Assembly: GCF_016307205.1 (NCBI RefSeq)
Contig: NZ_JAEIJD010000011.1
Location: 1-64,000 of the forward strand
DNA length: 64,000 nucleotides
Direction of reading: 5' to 3'
Source of the DNA: Pontibaca salina
GTDB lineage: Bacteria; Pseudomonadota; Alphaproteobacteria; Rhodobacterales; Rhodobacteraceae
The position numbers were made by a program, and so were the translations under genes. The notes beneath the pieces were generated by a model, which was given only the letters and a program-made list of their open reading frames with translations, had not been told where the DNA came from and made no database searches. Each line of letters begins with the position of its first letter. The first letter of the stretch is position 1. Below, one piece after another: positions 43,981 to 52,393 of this stretch.

Positions 43981-45387
43981 TTAGCTTTCGTAGCGGGTAT
44001 TGCCGCGCCGCCCCGGATCGATCGGCAGGTCCACCACCAGCGGCTGGTGCGCCCGCTGCGCGCAGGCCTGGCGCGGACAGATATGGCAATTGATCCCGAT
44101 CGGGCTGAACCGGTTGGGCACCTGAAAATTGAACGCCTTGGCATAGCCGATCTTGTGGGCGTACTGGATCTCGCAACCGATCGCCACAGCGACCCGATGG
44201 TTGCGCGTCGCCGGGTTGAACGCGGGCCGGTCCGCGGTGCGGCTGAGCGTGAAAAACCGTTGCCGGTCAGGCATTTCGACGAATTGCGGAATGATCTCGC
44301 CGGGCTGCATGAAGGCGCTGTGAATGTTCCACACCGGGCAGGAGCCGCCGAATTCCGCCAGTTGAAACGGCGTCGCATTGAACCGTTTGGTGACATTCCC
44401 GGCCCGGTCGATGCGCAGGAAAAAGAACGGCACCCCCCTGGCCGAGGGCCGTTGCAGCGTGGTCAGCCGGTGGCACACCTGTTCATGGGAACAGTTGAAC
44501 CGGGTGGCGAGGCGCTCGACATCATAGCGGGCTTCTTCGGCGGTCTTGCGGAACCGGGCATAGGGCATCAGGAACGCGGCGGCGAAATAATTGGCCAGTT
44601 CGACCTGCAGCCGCGCCCGCCCGCGGCCGGGGGCGATTTCGCTGTCCTCGATCAGCCGCTCCAGAATGCCCTCGATCTCGATCAGCCCCAGCACATGGGC
44701 CAGTTGGAACGCCCGGTTCTGAAAATCCAGCGCCTCGGAGAGATAGACCATGCGCGCCTGCCGGTCGTGGATGCGCAGCGCTTCCTGCATCGCCTCGGCG
44801 GGGCGGATCGCCACCTGGGTGCCATGGATCGATTGCAGCCGCAGGCGCAGCCCCTGAAAGATGTCTTCGCTTGAGCCGGGGATCTGCTCGTGCAGGGCTT
44901 CGGCGGCGCGTTCCAGAATATCGAAATAATTCTCATTGCTGCGGAAGAAATCATGAATCAGGGTTTCCGGCGAGGCCTCGGCCAGCGCGTCGCGGGTGGT
45001 GGTCTCGCTCTGGCGCATGATCCGGTCCAGCGTGCGGGCATGGTGGCCATGCAGTTTCACGAAACATCCGGCCAGCCGGGGCGCGTGTTCAATGGCGGCG
45101 CGCAGCTCCTGCAGATCCGGCGCCTCGTCCTCGAATATCGGATCCTGAAGAATGTTGCGCAGATCCACCAACAGGGTTTGCGGCGGGTCCTTGACCAGCG
45201 CGCGCCAGTCCACCTGATAGACCTCGGACAGCGCCATCAGCATCCGCACCGACAGGCTGCGCTGATTGTTTTCCAGCATGTTGATATAGGCGCTGCTGAC
45301 CCCCAGTGCCTTGGCCATTTCGGCCTGGCTCTGATCGTGCTGACGGCGCAATTGGCGCAGTTGCGGGCCGACGAAGGCTTTGCTCAT
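43981..45387 (-). CDS. XRE-family short-chain acyl-CoA regulator (ScfR/RamB/PccR type)
   Basis: A 468-residue regulator. The N-terminal XRE helix-turn-helix (QSQAEMAKALGVSSAYINMLENNQRS, about residues 19-44) is followed by a central IrrE/DUF955-like region (ELANYFAAAFLMPYARFR) and a C-terminal domain with the Cys motif CHICPRQAC. This layout is that of short-chain fatty acyl-CoA regulators such as RamB and PccR. It is divergent from the ketopantoate-reductase-like gene. A CoA thioester or acid of the oxalate-glyoxylate route is a reasonable ligand (inference). Confidence 0.85.
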   Translation of the reverse strand: MSKAFVGPQLRQLRRQHDQSQAEMAKALGVSSAYINMLENNQRSLSVRMLMALSEVYQVDWRALVKDPPQTLLVDLRNILQDPIFEDEAPDLQELRAAIEHAPRLAGCFVKLHGHHARTLDRIMRQSETTTRDALAEASPETLIHDFFRSNENYFDILERAAEALHEQIPGSSEDIFQGLRLRLQSIHGTQVAIRPAEAMQEALRIHDRQARMVYLSEALDFQNRAFQLAHVLGLIEIEGILERLIEDSEIAPGRGRARLQVELANYFAAAFLMPYARFRKTAEEARYDVERLATRFNCSHEQVCHRLTTLQRPSARGVPFFFLRIDRAGNVTKRFNATPFQLAEFGGSCPVWNIHSAFMQPGEIIPQFVEMPDRQRFFTLSRTADRPAFNPATRNHRVAVAIGCEIQYAHKIGYAKAFNFQVPNRFSPIGINCHICPRQACAQRAHQPLVVDLPIDPGRRGNTRYES

Positions 45388-45397
45388 GTCACATCCA

Positions 45398-45437
45398 AAG
45401 TTAACAAATTAACAATCTACACGATTGTTGGTAACTT
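45398..45437. promoter_or_regulatory. Operator-like repeats between the XRE regulator and the reductase gene
   Basis: TTAACAA occurs twice, 8 bases apart (45401-45407 and 45409-45415). AACAATC (45411-45417) and GATTGTT (45423-45429) form a perfect 7-bp inverted repeat, enclosed by AAGTTA (45398-45403) and TAACTT (45432-45437). The symmetry centre is the same for both, as expected for the binding site of a dimeric regulator in a divergent promoter. Confidence 0.6.
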
Positions 45438-45519
45438 GTCTTCACTCCTCAACACAATTTTCCGGGAAATTCCTGCCAATGGATGGTACCCACCCGCAAC
45501 AGAGAAAGAGGAAAATTCA

Positions 45520-46572
45520 ATGTCTTATCGTATCCTGATTCTCGGAGCGTCCTATGGGTCGCTTCTCGGTACAAAACTTATCGCAGCCGGACATGATGTG
45601 ACGCTGGTCTGCCGCGACCAGACCGCCGCCCTGATCAACGACAAGGGCACCGAAGTGCGGATCAAGCTGCGCGACGAAGACGACCATCGCAGTTTCTTCT
45701 CCGGCGACCTGGCCGGAACGCTTGACGCCAAGACTCCGGAAGAGGCGCAACCGCAGGATTACGACCTGGTCTGCCTGGCGATGCAGGAACCGCAATATTC
45801 ACACCCCTCCCTGCGCGAGTTGCTGGCCCGGGTGGCCGAGGCGAAAGTGCCCTGCATGTCGATCATGAACATGCCGCCGCTGCCCTATATGAAGCGGATT
45901 CCCGGCCTCGATTGTTCGGGCATGGACGGGGCCTTTGAAAGCCCCTCGATCTGGGAAAAGTTCGATCCGGCGCTGATGACCCTGTGCTCGCCCGATCCGC
46001 AGGCGTTCCGCCCGCCTGAAGAAGAAGCCAATGTGCTGCATGTGGGCCTGCCGACCAACTTCAAGGTCACCCGCTTTCACAATGCAAAACACGACGCCAT
46101 GCTGGCCGAGCTGGAGCAGGGCATTCTCGACTACCGCATCGATGGCAAGGACGTGCCGGTGAAATTGCGGGTGTTTGATTCGCTGTTCGTGCCCTTCGCG
46201 AAATGGGCGATGCTGGCCACCGGCAACTATCGCTGCATCACCCCCGACGGGCCCCGCGCGATCAAGGATGCGGTCCATGGCGATCCGGCGAAATCAAAAG
46301 AGATTTACGGGTTCGTCAACGATCTGGTGGTCAAGCTCGGCGCTGATCCCGAAGATCTGGTGCCGTTCGAAAAATACGCCAAGGCCGCAGAAAACCTGCT
46401 GAAGCCCTCTTCGGCGGCGCGGGCGGTCTATGCCGGCGCGCAGAATATCGAACGGGTCGACAAGCTGATCCAGCTGGTGGCCAAGGCCAGCGGCGTGGCG
46501 CATCCAGAGATCGACGCCACCGTGGCCCTGGTCGATAGCAAGCTGGCCGAAAACGCCAAAGCCGCCGGCTGA
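45520..46572 (+). CDS. Ketopantoate reductase-family protein, candidate oxalyl-CoA reductase (PanE2-like)
   Basis: A 350-residue NADP-type dehydrogenase of the ApbA/PanE family: the N-terminal Rossmann motif is ILGASYGSLLGTKL and the C-terminal helical domain has KLRVFDSLFVPFAKWAMLATGNYRC. In Methylobacterium extorquens a paralog named PanE2 reduces oxalyl-CoA to glyoxylate. The position next to oxc, frc and sucCD, and a length greater than true PanE (about 300), support that role over pantothenate synthesis, though no residue proves it. GAGG lies before the ATG. It is controlled from the divergent region shared with the XRE regulator. Confidence 0.72.
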   Translation: MSYRILILGASYGSLLGTKLIAAGHDVTLVCRDQTAALINDKGTEVRIKLRDEDDHRSFFSGDLAGTLDAKTPEEAQPQDYDLVCLAMQEPQYSHPSLRELLARVAEAKVPCMSIMNMPPLPYMKRIPGLDCSGMDGAFESPSIWEKFDPALMTLCSPDPQAFRPPEEEANVLHVGLPTNFKVTRFHNAKHDAMLAELEQGILDYRIDGKDVPVKLRVFDSLFVPFAKWAMLATGNYRCITPDGPRAIKDAVHGDPAKSKEIYGFVNDLVVKLGADPEDLVPFEKYAKAAENLLKPSSAARAVYAGAQNIERVDKLIQLVAKASGVAHPEIDATVALVDSKLAENAKAAG

Positions 46573-47016
46573 ACCTGCCCCGGGCCCGGCCCGGATCATA
46601 TCTCCCGCCATGCCCCGGACCGCCCGGGCATGGCGAAGCCGCCCTGCGCGCGACCTGTCGCCAACCGATTCGGCTGCTGCCGGGCCCGCGCGCATGGGCG
46701 ATCTCCGGCCCCATGCCGGTCCCATTCAGGACCAAAACCCAAGCGCCGCGCGCAGCAAAACCGGCCTCCACCGTGATTGATCGGCGATCCAGACCAGCAC
46801 AATGGCACGGCCCGGCTGTGGCTTGCCGGGCCGAGTGCCCTTTCGGATGCGGCACGGGCGATTTATCCGGTCACCGGATTTCAAAAAGTTTCAGTCTTGT
46901 ATATAGGTTAGGCATCTGATCCAGACGCCTTCTGGGCCTATCCCCCTGCCCGGGGATTGCCCGTGCAAAGGGGGCAGTCCCTGGATTGTTCAGAACGAGT
47001 AATACCGGGAAGCAAG
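46573..47016. other. 444-base non-coding region before gntR
   Basis: No gene found. GCCATGCCC (46607-46615) and GGGCATGGC (46626-46634) make a hairpin that may end the reductase transcript. Near the regulator, ATCCGGT-C-ACCGGAT (46865-46879) is a perfect 7-bp palindrome, and CATCTGAT (46913-46920) also occurs twice upstream of the GGT-family gene (51913 and 51983). The middle, about 46640-46860, shows nothing more. Confidence 0.5.
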
Positions 47017-47694
47017 ATGCAGGAAAAAACCGATCAGGCCACGCTGCCGCCACGAACCCAGGCCCAGCAAGCCTATGAGCAGATCGAGGAAATGATCATC
47101 ACGCTCGAGTTGATGCCCGGCAGCCGGATTTCCGAAGCCAAGATGAGCCAGCATCTGGGTCTGGGCCGCACCCCGGTGCGCGAGGCGATGCAGCGACTGG
47201 CCAGCGAGGGCAATCTGCGGATCCTGCCCCGCGCCGGGGCGATCGTGTCCGAAGTCGACGTGACCGATCAATTCAAGCTGATTGCCTTTCGCCGGGAAGT
47301 GGAACGGTTTGTCACCATTCAGGCGGCGCGTCTGGCCGATGCCCCCGCCCGCGCGAGTTTCACCCGTTTGGCGGGGCAGTTTCACGCGGCGGCCAAAACC
47401 GGCAGAGAAACGCTTTTCATCGATGCGGATCGCGAATTCAATCTGATGATCGCCACCACCGCAGACAACAAATATGCCGCGACCGCGATGGCCCAGATCC
47501 AGGCCCAGACCCGGCGCTTCTGGTATCTGACCTTCGACCGGTTCGGGGAACTGGACCAGGTCAGCCCGGCCCATGCCAGGATTGCCCAGGCGGTTGCCGC
47601 CAACGATGAACAGGCGGCCCAAAGGGCATTTGACGCGTTGATGGATTATGTCGAGGAATATACCCGCCGGACGGTGGCGGCGCTGAAGCGGTGA
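47017..47694 (+). CDS. GntR-family regulator (FCD-type)
   Basis: A 225-residue regulator: N-terminal winged helix with SEAKMSQHLGLGRTPVREAMQRLASEG (about residues 39-65) and C-terminal FCD domain (DADREFNLMIATTADNKY, then the AHARIAQAVAANDEQAAQRAF motif with its metal His). The ATG 47017 has GGGA upstream. It is convergent with the Usp-LctP-hydrolase operon and is the likely regulator of it; it is not the same protein as the GntR of the oxc operon. Confidence 0.88.
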   Translation: MQEKTDQATLPPRTQAQQAYEQIEEMIITLELMPGSRISEAKMSQHLGLGRTPVREAMQRLASEGNLRILPRAGAIVSEVDVTDQFKLIAFRREVERFVTIQAARLADAPARASFTRLAGQFHAAAKTGRETLFIDADREFNLMIATTADNKYAATAMAQIQAQTRRFWYLTFDRFGELDQVSPAHARIAQAVAANDEQAAQRAFDALMDYVEEYTRRTVAALKR

Positions 47695-47701
47695 GCCGCG
47701 T

Positions 47702-47773
47702 CCGGGCGCGCTGCCCGCGCCCGGCACAAGGTTCGGGGGGCGGCGGACCGGCTCAGGACCGGCCCGCCGCCCC
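47702..47773. terminator. Two GC-rich hairpins between convergent gntR and usp
   Basis: CCGGGCGCG (47702-47710) pairs with CGCGCCCGG (47716-47724). GGGGCGGCGG (47737-47746) pairs with CCGCCGCCCC (47764-47773). They fill the gap between two genes pointing at each other and probably stop transcription from both sides. Confidence 0.7.
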
Positions 47774-47781
47774 GGATCACG

Positions 47782-48303
47782 TTACGGGATCAGCAGACAG
47801 GCGCAGCGGCAATGGCTGCGCACCGATTGCGACACGCTGCCCTGCAGATAGCCATGGATCCCGCCCAATCCGCGGGTCCCCATCACCAGAAGGTCGACCT
47901 TCTCCTGTTCGGTGGCCTCGATGATCCGCCGGTGGGGGCTGCCATCGGTGATATGCGAGGTCACGTTGGTGACGCCTTTTTCCGTGGCATAATCCACCGC
48001 CCGTTTGACCAGGAATTCGCCCACATATTGTTCCAGCTTTGACGACAAGGTGCGCTTGCCGCGCGAGCCGCCGACCGGGATCGGCGCCGAAACGTTTTGC
48101 AGCCGGCCGATCTCGCGCTGGATCTCGGCCGGGATCGTGCTGTCGCGCAGGATATGGGTGATCTCCTGCGCGGTCGCGTGATGGATCTCGACATGCAGGA
48201 TGACCAGCCTGGCGTCATATTTCAACGCCAGGTCGACGGCCGCTTCGATTGCGCGCCCGGCATGCTCTGACCCATCCGTGGGGGCGAGAATGCTATCAAA
48301 CAT
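47782..48303 (-). CDS. Universal stress protein, last gene of the LctP operon
   Basis: A 173-residue Usp with the full nucleotide motif GTRGLGGIHGYLQGS (G-x2-G-x9-GS). The N-terminus MFDSILAPTDGSEHAGRAI is standard. The last residues include Cys twice (SHCRCACLLIP). It overlaps the small membrane protein gene by 8 bases, so it is translationally coupled to the transporter unit. It is the fourth Usp gene in this window and the third beside a transporter. Confidence 0.9.
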   Translation of the reverse strand: MFDSILAPTDGSEHAGRAIEAAVDLALKYDARLVILHVEIHHATAQEITHILRDSTIPAEIQREIGRLQNVSAPIPVGGSRGKRTLSSKLEQYVGEFLVKRAVDYATEKGVTNVTSHITDGSPHRRIIEATEQEKVDLLVMGTRGLGGIHGYLQGSVSQSVRSHCRCACLLIP

Positions 48304-48499
48304 GGGCTGGCTTTTTCCCCGCGATCAGATGTGCCGGCAGCACCCGCAAGGCCGGGGTCACCAACATCGCCAGCAGGAACAGGGTGATGCCAAGCCATGG
48401 CATGGTCGTGCTGCCATTGTGCAGCCCGAGATACATCAGGGGCAAGGCGATCACGGCGGTAATTCCGGCGATAACTTGCAGTTTGATTACATTGTTCAT
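48296..48499 (-). CDS. Small two-helix membrane protein
   Basis: A 67-residue protein with two hydrophobic segments (VIAGITAVIALPLMYLGL and LGITLFLLAMLVTPAL) joined by a short polar loop. Not recognised as a named family. The ATG is preceded by GGGAGAGAGAA. It lies between lctP and usp, and overlaps usp. It may be an accessory subunit of the permease (inference). Confidence 0.75.
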   Translation of the reverse strand: MNNVIKLQVIAGITAVIALPLMYLGLHNGSTTMPWLGITLFLLAMLVTPALRVLPAHLIAGKKPAHV

Positions 48500-48522
48500 T
48501 GGTTCTCTCTCCCTTGGTTGGT

Positions 48523-50190
48523 TCAGGCGACTAGAACGACGCAGGCACCGATGATGACCGCGACGATGGCAAAGAGCGGGATGGTGATCTTGAGCACCTC
48601 GCCCTCTCGGCCCAGAATCCCCGCGGTGGTGGTGCCAAGCAGCACGTTGCCGGGGGCAATCATGTTTCCAGCGGCAGACCCTGCAGTCTGCGCCCCGAGG
48701 ATCGCCGGGCCATAGAGACCGGTGACCTGCGCGGTGGATTGCTGGAAGGTGCCAAACAGCAGGTTCGAGGCCAGGTTGGATGTGGTCATGAACGACCCCA
48801 GCCCGCCGACCATCGGCGCCAGGAAGCCATAGCCCTGTCCGGTGGCCGCCGCCACGCCCTGCGCCAGCACGTTCACCGCACCTGATCCCGCCATGACGTT
48901 GGACATCGCGATCAGCGCGACCACCGCAATGGTCGAGGGAATCGACTTGTCCACAGTGCGGCTGACGATCCGGCCCAGCCCACCTTTCGAGATCGTGCCG
49001 AAGCTGTTGAACGCCAGGTAACCGATCACCGCCGACAGCAGCAGGAAGGTGCCGGCATGGGTCAATGGCGAGAACCGGACCGCGCTTTCGGGGCGGATAA
49101 AGCCAAGCTCGGTCACAGTTTGCGGAAAGCTCAGCCCAAAGGACCAGGCCCCAAGCGCGGATTTGACCGGCGGGATCAGCAGCACGCCAAAGGTGATGAT
49201 CAGCAAGGCGAAATAGGGAATGAACGCCTGTTGCAAAGACATTCCCCCCGCCTCCTGGCGGCTCTCCACCGCCACCGCGGCGCCACCGGATCCGAGCACG
49301 GCTGCAGGGGCAGCACCGGTGTCGATCTCCTCGGGCGCGACATCCGCCTGGCGGCGCTCTTCAGTAAAGATGTGGCTGGTTGCGGGTTTGGGATCCCGGT
49401 ACAGCTTCATCCGGCCCACCACGAAGATCGCGACAAAGGCGACGCTGCTGGCAATAAAGCCGTTCAGCGTGTCGTTCCACTGCGACAGGCCCAGGGTCAG
49501 GCCGCCTTGGATCAGCGACATCACGATGACAACCGGAAGCCCCTTGCGGATGCCGGTCCAGCGATCATAGAGCCAGCACACCAGCAGCCCGCCAAAGATG
49601 TTGAGCACCCAGATGAAGCTGGCCGCGTAAAGCGCGGTCTGCGCCGCGGTCACCACATCCATGCCGGTGACTTCTTTCAGCCCCAGCCAGGCCACCGACA
49701 ACGTGCCGAAGGTGTTGTTCCAGGCATGGCCGATCAGCGGGATCGTCACCGCATAAAGCGGCCGCACCCCGATGCCGACCAGCAGCGGCGCACAAACCGC
49801 GATCGGCACGCCGAACCCGGTCACCCCCTGCAAGAACGAGGCAAAGGCCCAGCCAAAGGCCATGACCTGCATCAGCGGATCGGGCAGCATCCGGGTGATG
49901 CCCCGGCGCAACGGCTCGAAGGCCTGGCCTTCATGCGAGACCTCGTAGATGAGAATAGACGCCCAGACCACGTAAAGCACGGTCAACGCACTCCAGATGC
50001 CCTTGGCGTTTTCATAGCCGATGACATCGAGCGGGGCGCCGAAATAAAAGAAGGCCATCGCCAAAGCGACAATCCAGGACACCGGCCCGGCTTCGGCGGC
50101 GCCCCAATTCGCGCCCAGCATGAGCAGCAACAGGATCGCCAGGGGCAGAAATGCCAACCCCCAGCTGACCCAGGTAATATCGATCGTCAT
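48523..50190 (-). CDS. LctP/L-lactate permease family transporter
   Basis: A 555-residue inner-membrane protein with about 13 helices. SFLQGVTGFGVPIAVCAPLLVGIG and LIGHAWNNTFGTLS are conserved LctP segments, as is NLLFGTFQQSTAQ near the end. Family members carry lactate, glycolate and similar 2-hydroxy or 2-oxo monocarboxylates with protons. GGAGGAGAG precedes the ATG 50188-50190. It is downstream of a GGT-family hydrolase; uptake of oxamate, a lactate analogue, is one possibility (inference). Confidence 0.88.
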   Translation of the reverse strand: MTIDITWVSWGLAFLPLAILLLLMLGANWGAAEAGPVSWIVALAMAFFYFGAPLDVIGYENAKGIWSALTVLYVVWASILIYEVSHEGQAFEPLRRGITRMLPDPLMQVMAFGWAFASFLQGVTGFGVPIAVCAPLLVGIGVRPLYAVTIPLIGHAWNNTFGTLSVAWLGLKEVTGMDVVTAAQTALYAASFIWVLNIFGGLLVCWLYDRWTGIRKGLPVVIVMSLIQGGLTLGLSQWNDTLNGFIASSVAFVAIFVVGRMKLYRDPKPATSHIFTEERRQADVAPEEIDTGAAPAAVLGSGGAAVAVESRQEAGGMSLQQAFIPYFALLIITFGVLLIPPVKSALGAWSFGLSFPQTVTELGFIRPESAVRFSPLTHAGTFLLLSAVIGYLAFNSFGTISKGGLGRIVSRTVDKSIPSTIAVVALIAMSNVMAGSGAVNVLAQGVAAATGQGYGFLAPMVGGLGSFMTTSNLASNLLFGTFQQSTAQVTGLYGPAILGAQTAGSAAGNMIAPGNVLLGTTTAGILGREGEVLKITIPLFAIVAVIIGACVVLVA

Positions 50191-50292
50191 AGTCTCTCCT
50201 CCCTGCGACCGGGTGTTTCCCCGGCTTGTCATTCGGCCAATGACTTTCCCTATCCGAAATGCGGGCGCGCGCCCCTCGCGCGCGCCCCTCTG

Positions 50293-51894
50293 TTACCAGC
50301 CCAGGGCGATCCCATCACCGCGCGCATCGGCGCCGGCGGCCAGAACCCCGGTGTCGTGATTGCACTGGATCGCAGCGGCGTGACCGGCCAGGTCGCTCCA
50401 TTCGCCCACCGGTTCCACGCTGTGGCCCCGCGCCCGCAGATCGTCGAGCACCGCCTCGCCAAACCGGGTCTCGACCCGCAGCGATTTGGTGTCCTCGCCC
50501 CAGGTCCGGCCATAAAGCCAGCGCGGCCGGTCCAGCGCGGTCTGCACATCGAGCCCGTAATCGACCACCCGCGAGGCGAGCATCGTGCTGGTCTGGGGCT
50601 GCCCTTCGCCGCCCATGGTGCCATAGACCAGATGCGGGCGCCCGTCTTTCAGCAGCATCCCCGGCATCAGGGTATGGAAGCACAGCTTGCCGCCTTCCAG
50701 GCTGTTCACGTGGTTTTCGTCCAGCGAGAAGGACGCGCCGCGGTTCTGCAACAGGACCCCGGAGTCCCCGGCCACGAAGGCCGAGCCGAATTCGTGATAG
50801 ATGCTCTGGATGATCGAGACCGCGTTGCCGTCCTTGTCCACGACCACGGTGCAGGTGGTGTCCCGGCCCATCGCCTCGCGGCGATCATCGGCCGCTTTCT
50901 CCATGCTAATCCGCCCGGCGAGTTCCTTGGCGTATTCCTTGGACAGCAGCTGCTCCATCGGGATGTCGCAATGCGCTGGATCGGTGAGATAGCGGTCGCG
51001 ATCCTGGAAGATCAGCTTGGACGCCTCGACGATCAGATGCGCGTAATCGGCGCTGGTGTCGGAGATCTTCGACAGGTCGAACTGTTCCAGCACGTTCAGC
51101 AGCATCAGATGCACAAACCCCTGCGAGTTCGGCGGATGCTGATAGGCGGTGAGGCCGCGATAGGTGGTGGAAATCGGCTCGTCCCAGATGCCGTGATGGT
51201 CCTGCAGGTCGGATTTCTGCCAATAGCTGCCGGCCGCATTCAGCGAGCGCAGGATCTCATCGGCGACCGGGCCGTCGTAAAACCCTTCGCGGCCATTCTT
51301 GGCCACCGCTTCCAGCGTTTCCGCCAGCTGGGGCAGACGCATGATGCTGCCGATCTCGGGCACCTTGTCGCCGGGCAGATAGGTGTTGCGGGTGCTGTCG
51401 GACTGCGACAGCACATCGAACCGGTCGGCCGAGAACCGCGCCTGCCCGGCGGTCACCGGAAAGCCGTTGCGGGCATAGCCGATCGCCGGTTTCAGGATCT
51501 CCTCCAGACCCAGTTTGCCAAACCGCTCATGGGCCTTGCACCAGCTGTCGGCCGCGCCCGGAACCGTCACCGCCGCCAGCGCGCCGCGCTCGGGAATCTG
51601 GTTCAGGCCGGCATTGCGATAGATATCGCGGCTGGCATTGCGGGCCGAGCGCCCGGTGCCGTTCAGCGCGTGAACCTTTTTTTCCGCCTGATCGTAAATC
51701 AACCAGAACGCATCCCCGCCGATGCCCGTCATATGCGGATAGACGACCCCCAGAGTCGCATTCATCGCAATCGTTGCATCGACGGCATTGCCACCTTTCT
51801 GCAAGACCTCAAGCCCGACCACTGATGCAAGGTAATGGGGCGAAGAAACCGCGCCTTCGCTAGACTGCATAAGGGCGCGCGTGTGTTGTGCCAT
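50293..51894 (-). CDS. Gamma-glutamyltranspeptidase-family Ntn hydrolase, candidate oxamate amidohydrolase (HpxW-like)
   Basis: A 533-residue protein of the GGT superfamily, which self-cleaves to expose a catalytic Thr. The likely nucleophile is in GRDTTCTVVVDKDGNAVS (classical GGT has TTHYSVVD here). GGEGQPQTSTML and GGNAVDATIAMNATLGVV are also family motifs. No signal peptide is seen, so it is cytosolic, unlike true periplasmic GGT. Relatives such as HpxW hydrolyse oxamate to oxalate and ammonia; the oxalate genes 4 kb away make that attractive but unproven. GGGAGG lies before the ATG; a longer start reads into the promoter. Confidence 0.75.
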   Translation of the reverse strand: MAQHTRALMQSSEGAVSSPHYLASVVGLEVLQKGGNAVDATIAMNATLGVVYPHMTGIGGDAFWLIYDQAEKKVHALNGTGRSARNASRDIYRNAGLNQIPERGALAAVTVPGAADSWCKAHERFGKLGLEEILKPAIGYARNGFPVTAGQARFSADRFDVLSQSDSTRNTYLPGDKVPEIGSIMRLPQLAETLEAVAKNGREGFYDGPVADEILRSLNAAGSYWQKSDLQDHHGIWDEPISTTYRGLTAYQHPPNSQGFVHLMLLNVLEQFDLSKISDTSADYAHLIVEASKLIFQDRDRYLTDPAHCDIPMEQLLSKEYAKELAGRISMEKAADDRREAMGRDTTCTVVVDKDGNAVSIIQSIYHEFGSAFVAGDSGVLLQNRGASFSLDENHVNSLEGGKLCFHTLMPGMLLKDGRPHLVYGTMGGEGQPQTSTMLASRVVDYGLDVQTALDRPRWLYGRTWGEDTKSLRVETRFGEAVLDDLRARGHSVEPVGEWSDLAGHAAAIQCNHDTGVLAAGADARGDGIALGW

Positions 51895-52393
51895 CGGTGA
51901 GACCTCCCAAGTCATCTGATATGTCAGTTGCATGGTATGCCAAAAATTACCTTGCGCAACGTTTATTTTAAGATTGCGCAACCATCTGATAAAACTATTG
52001 GAATATAGTTAGGATCAGAATCCCAAATCCCGCCGGAACATTTCTGCACTTGGTCGACCAAGTTTTGTACGCGTCAACCCAAGCGGGATTCGATCCCCCG
52101 GCAAGGTCGGCAGAGCCCCCTCAATCCGATACGTGATTCGGGATGCGGCAGAGCCTGCGCAAGGGTCTGAACCCTCTGAAAACCCGGCGCGTTTCGGGTC
52201 AGGGTGGCGCGCTAAACTGTACTCCCGAAGCGGTTCCCGCGCGCTGGCATCAAGAAAACCTGTGCGCAATCGCCCCCTGTCCCTGTCTGCGAGCGGGCAA
52301 ATTTTTCTCGCAACCGCTCTGGCTTCGGCGTAATCCGGAAGACATGGTCATCACCGTCCGAAACCGCTTTGATCCTGACCCAGGAAGGTCATC
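51895..52393. other. 499-base divergent intergenic region
   Basis: It separates the GGT-family gene (minus) from a glycosyltransferase (plus). The first 100 bases hold a dense set of repeats, described as a separate site. The stretch 52015-52393 contains no convincing gene; it holds the promoter side of the glycosyltransferase, whose ATG has AGGAAGG upstream. Confidence 0.5.
51913..51990. promoter_or_regulatory. Repeat cluster upstream of the GGT-family gene
   Basis: TTGCGCAAC occurs at 51952-51960 and again at 51974-51982, 22 bases apart (two helical turns); TTGCGCAA is itself a perfect palindrome. CATCTGAT is at 51913 and 51983. TGGTATGCCA (51933-51942) is a near-perfect palindrome resembling GntR sites. 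Binding of two regulator dimers on one face of the DNA is likely. Confidence 0.6.

Noticed and set aside
46713-46919. Small plus-strand gene in the gap before gntR
   Set aside because: The frame has no ribosome site, an Arg/Ala/Pro-rich composition typical of GC-rich noise, and overlaps likely operator sequence.
50293-51894. Ordinary periplasmic gamma-glutamyltranspeptidase
   Set aside because: No signal peptide, and the residues after the nucleophile (TTCTVVVD) differ from the TTHYSVVD of typical GGT. The context fits a different amide substrate.
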